From: Occultella aeris
GTDB lineage: Bacteria > Actinomycetota > Actinomycetes > Actinomycetales > Beutenbergiaceae
NCBI RefSeq assembly: GCF_902703175.1
Contig: NZ_CACRYJ010000028.1
Coordinates: 58,648-122,647 of the forward strand
DNA: 64,000 bases
Reading direction: 5' to 3'
A program made the translations under genes and the position numbers. Under the pieces are notes generated by a model. The model did no database searches and was not told the origin of the DNA. It saw nothing but the letters and a program-made list of their open reading frames with translations. This document shows positions 43,461-52,604 of this stretch, piece by piece; within the stretch, counting starts at the first letter, position 1; the number at the start of each line of letters is the position of its first letter.

Positions 43461-44306
43461 CTAGTGGTCGACCTCCGCCACGTCGGCGGGCACCACCCGG
43501 TAGCGGCGGTGCCGCAGGCTGGGCACCGCGTCGCGGACGCTGCTCACGACGGCGGAGTCCAGGTCCGCGCGCAGCGTCACCGTGTCCGCGGCGTCCGCCT
43601 CGGCGACCGGCACCCCCAGCGGGTCGATGACAGCACTGTGCCCGCTGCGGCCGGGACCGCTCTGGCTCGCCAGGAGCAGGTAGCTCGTGTTCTCGAGGGC
43701 TCGGGCGCGGGCCAGGGTCTGCAGTTGCGCCACCTTGCCGTCACCCGCGGCCCAGGCCGCGATCACCACGAGCGCGTCCGCGCCCGCGTCGGCCAGGACC
43801 CGGAACGTCTCCGGGAAACGCAGGTCGTAGCAGGTGGCGATGCCCACCTGGAACCCGTCGATGTCGAGGACGAGCGTGTTCTGCGGCCCGAGTTCGCCGC
43901 GAGCGAGCACGTCCGACTCGCGAACTCCGAATGCGTCGAACAGGTGCACCTTGACGTAGCGGCCCAGCACGCGCCCGTCCGGACCGATCGCGACGGCGAC
44001 GTTCGATGCCCGGCCCGGGGCCGCCGTCGGGCCGCCTGCGACCGGACCTGTCTCGATCGTGCCGACCACGACGTGCACGCCCGCGTCCCGCGCGGCGGCG
44101 ACGACGGCCCGCACGAACGGACCGTCGGCCGGCTGGGCCAGGTCGAGACTCAGCCGCGGCGCCCAGCCCGCGCTGTACTCGGGCAGCACCACCAGTTTCG
44201 CCCCGTTGGCGGCCGCGTCCGCGATCGTCGCGACAGCCAGGCGGGCGTTCTCCTCGTGGTCGGCACCGGCGCTCAGCTGCGCCACGGCCACCGGGAGCGT
44301 GCTCAT
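43461..44306 (-). CDS. Carbon-nitrogen hydrolase (nitrilase family)
   Basis: A 281-residue cytoplasmic amidase/nitrilase-fold enzyme with the full catalytic triad: Glu43 (LPEYS), Lys119 (YVKVHLFD) and Cys159 (ATCYDLRFPE). The FDAFGVRESD and NTSYLLLASQ segments resemble Nit1-type deaminated-glutathione amidases. Next to mca, a repair or salvage role on thiol-derived amides is possible, but that is inference. Its start overlaps the stop of the small membrane protein (ATGA). Confidence 0.92.
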   Translation of the reverse strand: MSTLPVAVAQLSAGADHEENARLAVATIADAAANGAKLVVLPEYSAGWAPRLSLDLAQPADGPFVRAVVAAARDAGVHVVVGTIETGPVAGGPTAAPGRASNVAVAIGPDGRVLGRYVKVHLFDAFGVRESDVLARGELGPQNTLVLDIDGFQVGIATCYDLRFPETFRVLADAGADALVVIAAWAAGDGKVAQLQTLARARALENTSYLLLASQSGPGRSGHSAVIDPLGVPVAEADAADTVTLRADLDSAVVSSVRDAVPSLRHRRYRVVPADVAEVDH

Positions 44307-44569
44307 GGCCTCGCGCCGTCCGGCGGATCGGCGGTGCCTGCGGGCTCAGCAGGGTCGGCGGTGCCGGGCGCCGCGCCGTCGGCCCGTTCCTGGGTGGCGG
44401 CGTTCGTCCGGGCGCGCCGCATGTGCTTGCCGAGGGACCTGGCCAGGAAGAACAGCACCACGGCGAGGAAGAAGAACACTGCGAAGCCGCCCACGCCCGG
44501 CGTGACGACGCTCGGGTCCGGGATGTCGTCGGCAAGCACAAGCGGGAGGATCGACACGGCCGAGGCCAT
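44303..44569 (-). CDS. Small single-pass membrane protein
   Basis: An 88-residue protein with a hydrophobic segment (about 27-45, GGFAVFFFLAVVLFFLARSL), a basic stretch (GKHMRRARTN) and a Pro/Ala-rich acidic tail. Its start overlaps the mca stop and its own stop overlaps the nitrilase start, both by ATGA, so it is firmly part of this operon. Similar short proteins sit beside mca in other actinomycetes; the function is unknown. Confidence 0.85.
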   Translation of the reverse strand: MASAVSILPLVLADDIPDPSVVTPGVGGFAVFFFLAVVLFFLARSLGKHMRRARTNAATQERADGAAPGTADPAEPAGTADPPDGARP

Positions 44570-45447
44570 CACGCCGTCTCCCTGATACCCGCGAACAGGT
44601 CCGTCTCGGGGACGGCCGTCTCGAGCCGGGCCCGGGCCAGCTCGTACTCCTCGAACGGCCATGCCTCCCGCTCGATCTCCCGCGGCACCGCGAAGAAGAA
44701 GCCGTCGGGGTCGATCTGGGTGGCGTGGGCGAGCAGGGCCCGGTCGCGCTGGTCGAAGTAGTCGGCGCACTCGATCCGGGTGGTCACCTTGTCCGCGCGG
44801 TCGTCGCGGTCCCCCCAGCGCTCCAGCCAGTCGGCGTACGGCGACTCCTTGCCGGCGGCCAGGGTCGCCTCATGGATCGCGGTGACCCGGGCGCGGGAGA
44901 AGCCGTGGTCGTAGTACAGCTTGGCGATCTCCCAGGCCGGGCCGGCACTCGGGAACGCGTCCGGGTCGGCGGCGGCGTCGAAGGCCGCGGCCGAGACCCG
45001 GTGGGTCATGATGTGGTCCGGATGGGGGTAGCCACCGTTCTCGTTGTAGGTGGTCATCACGTGCGGTCGGAACTCCCGGACCACCCGGACGAGGGCCTCG
45101 GTGGTCACCTCGAGCGGCTCGAGGCCGAAGCACCCCGGCGGCAGCGGGGGCAGCGGGTCTCCCTCGGGCAGGCCGGAGTCCACGAAGCCGAGCCACCGCT
45201 GCGAGACACCGAGCGCGGCCGCCGCGGCAGCCATCTCCCGGCGCCGGTAGCCGGGCATGTCCCGGAGCACCTCAGGATCATTCTCGAGTCGCGGGTTCAG
45301 GATGTCACCGCGTTCGCCACCGGTGCAGGTGACGACGAGGACTTCCACGCCCTCGGCGGCGTACCGCGCCATGGTCGCCGCGCCCTTGCTCGATTCGTCG
45401 TCGGGGTGGGCGTGCACGGCCATGAGCCGCAGGTTCTGCGCAGCCAA
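44569..45447 (-). CDS. mca: Mycothiol S-conjugate amidase
   Basis: A 292-residue zinc amidase of the GlcNAc-PI deacetylase (PIG-L) superfamily. The zinc site is [12 protein letters not shown] near the N-terminus and the later [26 protein letters not shown] is typical of Mca/MshB. Mca cleaves mycothiol conjugates of toxins to mercapturic acids. The best start is TTG at 45447: AGGAGG lies 6 bases upstream and the product then begins with the usual [12 protein letters not shown] spacing. It is followed by two overlapping genes on the same strand. Confidence 0.94.
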   Translation of the reverse strand: MAAQNLRLMAVHAHPDDESSKGAATMARYAAEGVEVLVVTCTGGERGDILNPRLENDPEVLRDMPGYRRREMAAAAAALGVSQRWLGFVDSGLPEGDPLPPLPPGCFGLEPLEVTTEALVRVVREFRPHVMTTYNENGGYPHPDHIMTHRVSAAAFDAAADPDAFPSAGPAWEIAKLYYDHGFSRARVTAIHEATLAAGKESPYADWLERWGDRDDRADKVTTRIECADYFDQRDRALLAHATQIDPDGFFFAVPREIEREAWPFEEYELARARLETAVPETDLFAGIRETA

Positions 45448-45488
45448 GTGATCCTCCTGGGATCGGCGGTGGGACAATGGGCACGAAG

Positions 45489-45511
45489 GCGCGCGGCGGA
45501 ACTCCGCGCGC
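45489..45511. repeat. 8-bp inverted repeat between mca and DUF4307 gene
   Basis: GCGCGCGG and CCGCGCGC flank a 7-base spacer in the divergent promoter region. It may be only a product of high GC content. Confidence 0.3.
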
Positions 45512-45540
45512 GGGCGACCCCCAGTCTAAGGATGGTACGC

Positions 45541-45972
45541 GTGGTGCAGGCACCGGCCCGGGCCGAGAACGAACCTTCGTCGGCCCTGCTCGCGGACCGT
45601 TACGGTCGTCGGTCCGACGACGGTGCGCGCCGTCTGCGGGCACGTGTCCTGATCGGGGCGCTGGCCGCCGCCGGGATCGCGATCCTGGTCTGGATCGCCA
45701 TCGACATGTTCGCTCCCTCTGTGGACAGCCGCGACGTCGGCTTCCACGTGGTGGACGCCGAGTCGGTTCGGGTGACCTTCGACGTCACGAAGCCGGCCGA
45801 GCGCACCGCGATGTGCACGCTGGAGGCACTCAGCACCGGCTACGGCCAGGTCGGGCTGCTCGAGGTGGAGATCGGCCCGCAGTCCGCGGGCACGGTCCGG
45901 ATCACGTCCGAGGTGGCGACCAGTGAACTGGCCACCACCGGCCTGGTCCGCGCCTGCACCCTCACCGACTGA
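45541..45972 (+). CDS. DUF4307 membrane protein
   Basis: A 143-residue protein with an acidic/Arg-rich N-terminus (ADRYGRR), one membrane segment (about 35-57) and an extracytoplasmic β-rich domain with VGFHVVDAESVRVTFDVTKP and a late cysteine pair (CTLEAL and RACTLTD). This is the DUF4307 layout, common beside mca and greA in actinomycetes. I chose the GTG at 45541 because AAGGA lies 8 bases before it; the in-frame ATG at 45532 has no usable ribosome site. The function is unknown. Confidence 0.85.
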   Translation: MVQAPARAENEPSSALLADRYGRRSDDGARRLRARVLIGALAAAGIAILVWIAIDMFAPSVDSRDVGFHVVDAESVRVTFDVTKPAERTAMCTLEALSTGYGQVGLLEVEIGPQSAGTVRITSEVATSELATTGLVRACTLTD

Positions 45973-45996
45973 GCGGCTGCACCGGCCGGAGTGGGC

Positions 45997-47468
45997 TCAG
46001 CCCCAGTGCTCGGCGACGAACGCGGCCCAGCCGGTCTCGTCGAGTTCGGGCCCGCCGAGCGTCCGCGCGGCCTGCGGCAGGGTCTGGTCGTTGCGTTCGG
46101 CCGTCTCCGCCAACGCGTAGAAGTTGATCCCGATCGTCGTCGCGTAGGAGTAGACCGTCGCCGCGATCGCGTAGGCGCAGTTGGAGGTCTCCACGTCCAC
46201 GAAGTCGGTGTCCACCGGGAACCGGCCCGTGAACCGGGTCGGGTAGCACTGCCTGATCCGCGCCCCGATCGGGGTGTCCCAGTTGCCGAACACGCCGTTC
46301 GGGGCGAACTCCCTGCCGTCGCTCTCGAACCGGCCCTCCAGGAACGTCGCCCAACCCTCGCTCACCGTGCGGTCCCGGCCGGTCCGGTCCGGTCCGGCAG
46401 CATCGCCGCAGCCACGGTGTGCGCGAACTCGTGCGCCATCGTCGAGCGCAGGAACGTGTCCCCGTGGAGGATCCCGCTCGGTCCGATGGTGACCACACCA
46501 CCGGCATCCCCGCCCGTCGCGACGTGGGCGCCGAGTCCTGCCGTGGCGGCAGGACTGGCCAGGGTGAAGTTCGTGCCCGAGCGGTCCGGCCACCAGTCGG
46601 AGATCGGCGCGGGCTCGGAGGACGAGAACCAGAGATCGAAGCGCGCGGCGTCCTCACTGACGAACAGCGGCATCCGCTGCACCGGCGCGTAGCCGCGTTC
46701 GTGTTCGTACGCTTCGATGATGTAGGCCGCTGCGGACTCGGCCAGGGTGGCGACCCGGTCGACCAGCGCCGACTCGTCCTGGTACCCGGCGATCACGGCG
46801 TGCTCGGTCTGCACCACGTACAGCGGTTCGACGTCCCACGGTGCGACCTGCTCGTAGGTGCCCCACTCGCTGATCACGCCGTCGGCGCCGCCGTCGGTGA
46901 CCCGGATGGTGGCGCTGTACCGCAGGCTCTGCACGTAGGTCAGCCCGGCGTCGGGATGATCGGTACCGGAGGGCACCCTCGGCGAGAAGGTCATGGCCGC
47001 CCCCAGGGTCACCGTGACCGTTGCGGTGTGGTCGGCGTACCCGACGGACTCCGGCCCGAGGATCGAGAGAGCACCCTCGGACCAGCCGATCCGGTCCATG
47101 TTGTCCCACCAGAGGTTCAGCGGCTCGACGGCGGCACCTTCGACGCGGGAGAAGAAGGCCGACCGGTCCCGGCTCGCAAGGGCGACGTTGAGCGCCAGTT
47201 CCAGGTCGGAGCCCGTGAACGACCCGCTGCTCGGGTACGGGTCGGCCGCTGGTGTCCGGTCGGTCGGCGGCGAAGGGCTGCCGACGGTCGGACCGCCGCC
47301 GGCGCCATCAGGCCCCGGGCCCACCGCGAGGCGGACCAGCGTGAACCCGATGACCGGCACCCCGAGGACCAGCACCAAGAGCAACACGACGAGGCGGCCG
47401 GCGCTCGACCGCGTCCGACGTGGTGGCGGGAGCGCGGCCGGTGCGGGCGGGGTCTGCTGGTCGGGCAT
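45997..47468 (-). pseudogene. Frameshifted membrane-anchored metalloprotease-like gene
   Basis: Two frames together encode one protein. The first (47468 down to the stop at 46362) has a membrane anchor (about 24-46), a LWWDNMDRIGWSEG motif and the zinc motif HEFAH (His at about 346). The second (to the stop at 45997) continues SEGWATFLEGRF, with the third zinc ligand, and the C-terminal domain. They match the intact paralogue at 47477-49213 over their length. The break coincides with three GGTCC units (46381-46395). Removing one unit joins the frames and gives exactly the paralogue's 26-residue spacing from HEFxH to EGW. It could be a mutation, a reversible switch or an assembly error. Confidence 0.85.
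46381..46397. repeat. Pentanucleotide tandem repeat (GGTCC)3-GG
   Basis: Three perfect GGTCC units and a partial fourth lie at the frameshift point of the metalloprotease-like gene. A diverged unit series (GGTCC, CGGCC) precedes them from 46371. A five-base unit changes the reading frame whenever the copy number changes by one. Confidence 0.85.
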
Positions 47469-47476
47469 GTGAGGCG

Positions 47477-49213
47477 CTAGCCGAAGTTCGACCCGAGCCA
47501 GCCCGCCCAACCGTCCTCGGTCAGCTCGACGTCCCCGATCTCGCCCGCCGTCTCGGTCAGGGAGTCCCCGGTCTCGAGGGCGGTGTCGGACAGCTCGAAC
47601 ACATCGATGCCGAGCGAGTCGGCATAGGCGTACACGCTGCCACTGAGGGCGTAGGCGCAACTGACGTCGTCGACATCGTCGAAGTCCCCTGGCGACGGGA
47701 ACGAGCCGTCCATGTCCTCCACACAGCCCCGGAGCACCCGGCCGGTGTAGCTCAGCCGGGTGGCGTAGGTGCCGTGCCCCTGGAACAGCGACTCGTTGTA
47801 CGTGGCCCAGCCCTCGGTGACGATGGGCCCGGCGTAGGCCGCCCGGGGCACGTTGACCTCATGGATCGCGTGGATGAACTCGTGCGTGATCGTGTCCTGG
47901 GTGTCCGCGATCCCGTACGCGAGTCCGTTGGGTCCGACCGTGACGATGCCGCCGGCCGTGGCGTCCCAGCCACCGGAGGCGATGTCGTCCGGCACACCTG
48001 CGCTCGGGAACGGCCGCGCCTGGGGGAACAGGGTGCCCGCCCGGTCCCCGGTCCAGCCGTCGATCTCGTCCGGGTTGATGAACCAGCTGTTGAAGCGGTC
48101 CATGTCGTCGCTGTAGAAGGAGAGGAACCGCTGGGCGTTCGCGACCCCCGTCTCGCTCTCGTACCGCTCGACGACCCATCGCGCACTCTCCTCGGCGGCC
48201 TCGGCGACGGAGTCGACCAGTTCCGACTCGTCCTCGTAGCCGGCCACCACCGAGTGCTCCGTGATCACGGCGTAGAGCGGCTCGAGGTCCCACGGCGCCG
48301 GGTCGTCCTCGACCTCCCAGCCGGTGATCAGCCCGCTCGCGCCGTCGTCGCTGACGGCGATCGTGGCGCGGTAGTCGTTCACCGGTGCGTAGGCTCGGCC
48401 GGCGTCCGGGTGGTCGGAGTCGGTCGGGATGGTGGGCGAGCCCGCGGTCACCGCGCCGAGCTGGACGCTCTGGATGGCCGTGTTGTCCCGGTAGTTGGCG
48501 TTCTGCAGGCCCTGCATCGAGAACACGCCGCGGCTCCAGCCGAGGATCTCCATGTTGTCCCACCACAGCGACAGCGGTGCGACGGCGTCGCCGCCCACGT
48601 AGCTGAAGAACAGGTCCCGGTCCCGCGCCGCGAGCGCGGCGTTGAGCTGCTCGCTCAGGTGGGTGCCGGTGAAGCGACCGTCGGGTTCGGTGTTCGGGCG
48701 ACCGTACCCGTCGTCGGTGGGCATCGTGCCCGGGTCGGGACCCGCCGTCGGGCCGGCGTTGCGGTCCTGGATGAAGACCAGCGAGGCGAGCACCACGAGG
48801 GCGACCACCAGGACGGCGCCGAGGGCCATCACCCAGCCGGGCAGCGGTCCGCCACGTCGGCGCGGCGGTGGTGGTGCCTGCTGGGGGAAGTGCGGCGCCG
48901 GGTAGGCGGGCATGTCGCGGTAGCGGTACCCGTAGGACTGTGTCGGGCCCTGGGGCTGTGCCGACGGTCTGGCTCCGCCCGGTGGCGACCACCCTCCGTT
49001 CGCCGCGCCGGACGGCGCTGCGACACGCCGAGCGGGTTCCGGGAAGTGAGCGCCCGGCCGCGGCGCCGGCTGGGCCTGGACGTAGGGGCTCGGCGGGCCC
49101 GGCGGGATCCACTGGGGCGCCGCCGACCTCTCGGACGTCCCGGGCGTCGCGGCACCACCGGGATCGTGAGGACGGGCCGGATCGGGCCCGGGCGGCGGTG
49201 CCACGTGACTCAT
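47477..49213 (-). CDS. Membrane-anchored HExxH metalloprotease-like protein
   Basis: A 578-residue protein. Residues 1-125 are a Pro/Ala/Gln-rich cytoplasmic region, then there is one membrane segment (about 126-150). The extracytoplasmic part contains LWWDNMEILGWSRG, a β-rich central domain, and a gluzincin zinc site: HEFIH (His444, Glu445, His448) with Glu467 in TEGWATY as the probable third ligand. Cysteines in GRVLRGCVED and DVSCAYALSG may pair. This is close to the peptidase MA-like group. It lies 8 bases upstream of a frameshifted paralogue on the same strand. The substrate is unknown. Confidence 0.8.
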   Translation of the reverse strand: MSHVAPPPGPDPARPHDPGGAATPGTSERSAAPQWIPPGPPSPYVQAQPAPRPGAHFPEPARRVAAPSGAANGGWSPPGGARPSAQPQGPTQSYGYRYRDMPAYPAPHFPQQAPPPPRRRGGPLPGWVMALGAVLVVALVVLASLVFIQDRNAGPTAGPDPGTMPTDDGYGRPNTEPDGRFTGTHLSEQLNAALAARDRDLFFSYVGGDAVAPLSLWWDNMEILGWSRGVFSMQGLQNANYRDNTAIQSVQLGAVTAGSPTIPTDSDHPDAGRAYAPVNDYRATIAVSDDGASGLITGWEVEDDPAPWDLEPLYAVITEHSVVAGYEDESELVDSVAEAAEESARWVVERYESETGVANAQRFLSFYSDDMDRFNSWFINPDEIDGWTGDRAGTLFPQARPFPSAGVPDDIASGGWDATAGGIVTVGPNGLAYGIADTQDTITHEFIHAIHEVNVPRAAYAGPIVTEGWATYNESLFQGHGTYATRLSYTGRVLRGCVEDMDGSFPSPGDFDDVDDVSCAYALSGSVYAYADSLGIDVFELSDTALETGDSLTETAGEIGDVELTEDGWAGWLGSNFG

Positions 49214-49356
49214 GGCGCGCCCCCTCTCGATTCGGCTCCATCGAGGCCCTGATCGGCCGCAGCCAGCCTATCGTGACGGGTCGGTGGCACCGCTCGATCC
49301 GAGGTCTCAGGGCATGGATCGAACTATCCATTGGCCACGAGAATGCGCCCGACAGG

Positions 49357-49362
49357 TATAAT
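49357..49362 (+). promoter_or_regulatory. Consensus -10 (TATAAT) of greA
   Basis: GGTATAAT lies about 130 bases upstream of greA in the otherwise empty interval from 49214 to 49489. The box is a perfect consensus, rare in such GC-rich DNA. A TTGGCC at 49331 is spaced 20 bases away, which is long for a -35. Confidence 0.55.
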
Positions 49363-49489
49363 TGACCTTTTCCACCGCCCCGGTGCGGTCCGCAACGGCA
49401 TCCAGCCCGGGCAAATGGAACTCTCGCCCGCCTGTGACCTGACTGTCGTGGTCATGCGCTGGGGCTCGAACGTAGATGAAGGAGGAACC

Positions 49490-49969
49490 GTGTCCGAAAC
49501 CACGTGGCTTACGCAGGACAGTTACGACCGTCTCAAGGCCGAGTACGACCACCTCGTGGGCGAGGGACGGACCGAGATCGCCGACAAGATCGAGTCGGCC
49601 CGCGAAGAGGGAGACCTCAAGGAGAACGGCGGATACCACGCCGCCCGCGAGGAGCAGGCGAAGCAGGAGGCCCGCATCCGACAGCTCGACGAGCTGCTCC
49701 GCGGCGCCCAGGTCGGTGAAGCCCCGGCCGACGACGGCATCGTCGAGCCCGGCATGGTGGTCACGGCCACCGTCGGCGGCGAGAAGATGACCTTCCTCCT
49801 CGGATCCCGCGAGGTCGCCGGCGACACCGACCTCGACGTCTACTCCGCGAGCTCTCCCCTCGGCACGGCCATCCTCGGTCACAAGACGGGCGAGACCGTC
49901 GAGTACAAGACTCCGAACGGCACGACGGTCAAGGTCAAGATCACCAAGGCGAAGCCCTTCGCAGGCTGA
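49490..49969 (+). CDS. greA: Transcription elongation factor GreA
   Basis: A 159-residue GreA. The N-terminal coiled coil (about 8-75) contains YDRLKAEYDHLV and the acidic tip AREEGDLKENGGYHAAREEQ that reaches the RNA polymerase active site to stimulate cleavage of stalled RNA. The C-terminal FKBP-like domain ends SPLGTAILGHKTGETVEYKTPNGTTVKVKI. The GTG at 49490 follows GAAGGAGG. It converges on ilvA across a terminator hairpin. Confidence 0.97.
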   Translation: MSETTWLTQDSYDRLKAEYDHLVGEGRTEIADKIESAREEGDLKENGGYHAAREEQAKQEARIRQLDELLRGAQVGEAPADDGIVEPGMVVTATVGGEKMTFLLGSREVAGDTDLDVYSASSPLGTAILGHKTGETVEYKTPNGTTVKVKITKAKPFAG

Positions 49970-49992
49970 CCGCCCGTCGGGCCCGGCCCGGC

Positions 49993-50040
49993 GACGCCCC
50001 GCTGCCCGCTCGACCACCCGGTCCGGCGGGCAGCGGCGTC
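49993..50040. terminator. Terminator hairpin between greA and ilvA
   Basis: GACGCC-CC-GCTGCCCGC pairs with GCGGGCAGC-GGCGTC, a stem of 9 and 6 base pairs with a 2-base bulge, between convergent stops. It can serve both genes. Confidence 0.65.
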
Positions 50041-50046
50041 TGCGGC

Positions 50047-51249
50047 CTACCGCACCCGATAGCCGCGGTCGGTGAGCGAGCGGACCACGTCGGTGCAGTG
50101 ATCGGGCCCCTTGGTCTCACATTCGACCGCGATGTCCACCTCGTCCACGGCGAGGCCCGCCGCCGTGCGCACATGCGCCACGTCCAGCACGTTCGCCCCG
50201 AGGCCGGCCAGGTCCCGGAGCAGCCCGGCGAGGTTCCCGGGGGTGTCCGGCACGCGCACGTGCACCTGCAGGTAGCGCCCGGCGGCCACCATCCCGTGCT
50301 GGAGCACCTTCATCAGGACCAACGGGTCGATGTTGCCGCCGGAGAGGATCACCACGATCGGCCCCTCATGCACGCCGGGCCGGGCGAGCAGGTCCGCCAC
50401 CCCCGCGGCGCCCGATGGCTCCACGACCAGCTTGGCCCGTTCGGCGAGCAGGAGCATCGCGCGGTTCAGGTCCTCCTCGCTGACCAGATCCACCTGCCGC
50501 ACCTCGCGGCGGACGATCTCGAGCGGGATCCTCCCGGGCTCGCCGATCGCGATCCCGTCGGCCATGGTCTTCATCGTGGCCAACGCGACCGGGTGCCCGG
50601 CGCTGATCGAGCCTGGGTACGCTGCCGCCCCCTCGGCCTGGACGCCCACCACCTCGATGCCGGTGCCGAGGATCTCGTGCAGTGCCGTCGCCACCCCTGC
50701 GAGCAGGCCGCCGCCGCCGGTGGGCACCAGCACGGTGCGCACGGTCGGGACCTGCTCCGCGATCTCCAGCGCGATGGTGGCCTGGCCGGTCACGATGTCC
50801 TCGTGGTCGAACGGGTGGATCACCTCACGTCCGGTCCGTTCGGCCTCCGCGCGGGCCTCCAGGAGCGCCTCCCCCACGGTCGCGCCGTGGAGACGGACCT
50901 CGGCCCCGTAACCGCGGGTCGCCGCCAGCTTCGGCAGGGCCGCTCCGACGGGCATGTAGATGGTCGCGGGGATGCCGAGCATCCGGGCAGCGAGGGCAAC
51001 CCCCTGGGCGTGGTTGCCGGCACTCGCGGCGAGCACCCCGGCGGCCTTCTGTTCCGGGGACAGCCGGAGCATGCGGGTGTAGGCACCGCGGATCTTGAAC
51101 GAGCCGCCCGTCTGCAGGTTCTCGCACTTGAGCCAGACCTCGGTGCCGGCGATCGCGCTGAGTGCCCCGCTGTACTGGATCGGGGTCCGCTGGATCACGC
51201 CCTCGAGCTCGGCGGCAGCAGCCCGGATCCTCGCGAGGTCGACGGTCAT
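50047..51249 (-). CDS. ilvA: Threonine ammonia-lyase (threonine dehydratase) with ACT domain
   Basis: A 400-residue PLP enzyme. Lys52 in GGSFKIRGAY is the cofactor-binding lysine, ASAGNHAQGVA binds substrate and VPTGGGGLLAG the phosphate. VVEPSGAAG is also typical. A single ACT domain occupies about 325-400 (VRVPDTPGNLAGLLRDLAGLGANVLDV), so it is the short 400-residue class. It deaminates threonine to 2-oxobutanoate, either for isoleucine synthesis or catabolism; without ilv neighbours the choice is open. Confidence 0.95.
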   Translation of the reverse strand: MTVDLARIRAAAAELEGVIQRTPIQYSGALSAIAGTEVWLKCENLQTGGSFKIRGAYTRMLRLSPEQKAAGVLAASAGNHAQGVALAARMLGIPATIYMPVGAALPKLAATRGYGAEVRLHGATVGEALLEARAEAERTGREVIHPFDHEDIVTGQATIALEIAEQVPTVRTVLVPTGGGGLLAGVATALHEILGTGIEVVGVQAEGAAAYPGSISAGHPVALATMKTMADGIAIGEPGRIPLEIVRREVRQVDLVSEEDLNRAMLLLAERAKLVVEPSGAAGVADLLARPGVHEGPIVVILSGGNIDPLVLMKVLQHGMVAAGRYLQVHVRVPDTPGNLAGLLRDLAGLGANVLDVAHVRTAAGLAVDEVDIAVECETKGPDHCTDVVRSLTDRGYRVR

Positions 51250-51259
51250 GCTCCCGCCC

Positions 51260-52483
51260 TCATGTCTTCGCCGTCACTTCTATCAGGTCCGGGTCGGCGG
51301 CGCCCGGGTGGTTCAGGTAGTTCATCACCGCGTTGACGACGGCCACGATCGGCACCGCGAACAGCGCCCCGACGATCCCGCCGATCAGCGTGCCGGTCGC
51401 GACCGCTAGCAGCACCGCGACCGGGTGCAGCTTCAGCGCCCTGCTCATCAGGATCGGCTGGAAGAAGTGGCTCTCGAGCTGCTGCACCCCGAGCACGATC
51501 GCCAGCATGATCAGCGCCCGGAACGGTCCCTGGTCCACGAGGGCGACGGCAACGGCAACGGCGCCGGTGAGCACCGCGCCGATGATCGGGATGAATGAGC
51601 CGAGGAAGACCAGGATGCCGAGGGGCAGGGCCAGCGGCACCCCGAGGAGCCAGGCACCCAGGCCGATGCCGACACCGTCGATGAACGCGACGACGATCTG
51701 CGTCCGCGCGTACACGCTCAGGCTGGTCCAGCCCCGCATCCCGGCGCCGGCGACCTGCTCCCGCGCGACCCTGGGGAACAGCCGGACGATCCAGCCCCAG
51801 ATCGTGGTGCCCTCCTTGAGGAAGAAGAAGAGGCAGAACAGGGCGATCAGCGCACCGGCCAGCACGTGCCCGACGGACGTGGTCACCGACAACGCCCCGG
51901 ACAGGATCGAGTCGATGTTCGTGGAGAGCTGTTGCTGCAGTGCATCGACGTAGGAGTTGATGGTCTCCTCGCTGAGCGCGAGGGGGCCCGAGCTCAGCCA
52001 GGCGATCCCGGTCTCGATCCCGTCCCAGGCGGTGTCGGCAAGGTCGGCGAACCCGCTGATCACCGACCTGCCCGCGAGCGTCAGCAGCCCCCCGAGGAAC
52101 AGCACCACCAGCAACAGGGTCGCGACCACCGCCAGCGTCCGCGGCAACCGGACCCGGTGACTCAGCCAGTTCGTGACCGGCGACAGCAGTGCGGTCAGGA
52201 GGGCGGCCACGAGAACGGGGATCGCGACGGTCTTGATCTGGACGAGGGCCACGCCGACCAGCGCAACGGCAGCCACGATCACCACCAGACGCCAGGACCA
52301 CGCCGCAGCAGCGGTCACCGGCGGCGGTACCGGCCCCTTATAGGTCTTCAGCACCGGCGCCCTCTGCTCGGGCTCATCGGTGGGGACGTTCTGCCCATCG
52401 ACGTCCTCCGGCACATCCGGGCTAGGTTCAGGAACGTGCCCGACCTCAGGGTCTGCGGCACCGCCGCGGTCATCGTTCGACAT
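51260..52483 (-). CDS. AI-2E family transporter (PerM/UPF0118)
   Basis: A 407-residue membrane protein. An acidic, Pro-rich cytoplasmic N-terminus (1-60) is followed by about eight membrane segments with the typical hydrophilic loop after the third (about 135-210, DTAWDGIETGIAWLSSG). The late motif GSFIPIIGAVLTGAVAVAVALVDQGPFRALIMLAIVLGVQQLESHFFQPILMSRALKLHPVAVLLAV is the family's best-conserved part. The family exports or antiports small solutes; autoinducer transport is only one proposed role. Confidence 0.93.
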   Translation of the reverse strand: MSNDDRGGAADPEVGHVPEPSPDVPEDVDGQNVPTDEPEQRAPVLKTYKGPVPPPVTAAAAWSWRLVVIVAAVALVGVALVQIKTVAIPVLVAALLTALLSPVTNWLSHRVRLPRTLAVVATLLLVVLFLGGLLTLAGRSVISGFADLADTAWDGIETGIAWLSSGPLALSEETINSYVDALQQQLSTNIDSILSGALSVTTSVGHVLAGALIALFCLFFFLKEGTTIWGWIVRLFPRVAREQVAGAGMRGWTSLSVYARTQIVVAFIDGVGIGLGAWLLGVPLALPLGILVFLGSFIPIIGAVLTGAVAVAVALVDQGPFRALIMLAIVLGVQQLESHFFQPILMSRALKLHPVAVLLAVATGTLIGGIVGALFAVPIVAVVNAVMNYLNHPGAADPDLIEVTAKT

Positions 52484-52604
52484 GGTGTCCTTCCAAGGTT
52501 CCGGCCATCAGACTACGGCCCGCCGGGGCCGGAACAGGTGACGTGAGCGCAGTGTTGTCAACAACGCGCCGGATCGGCGCAGCGACGGAAACGAGGCACT
52601 AGGG

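Noticed and set aside
46362..46397. Programmed ribosomal frameshifting as explanation of the split metalloprotease gene
   Set aside because: No slippery heptamer or downstream structure is evident, and the tandem repeat gives a simpler explanation by slippage.
47420..49252. A 610-residue plus-strand open frame antisense to the metalloprotease-like gene
   Set aside because: It has no start context or domain and mirrors the codon bias of the minus-strand gene.
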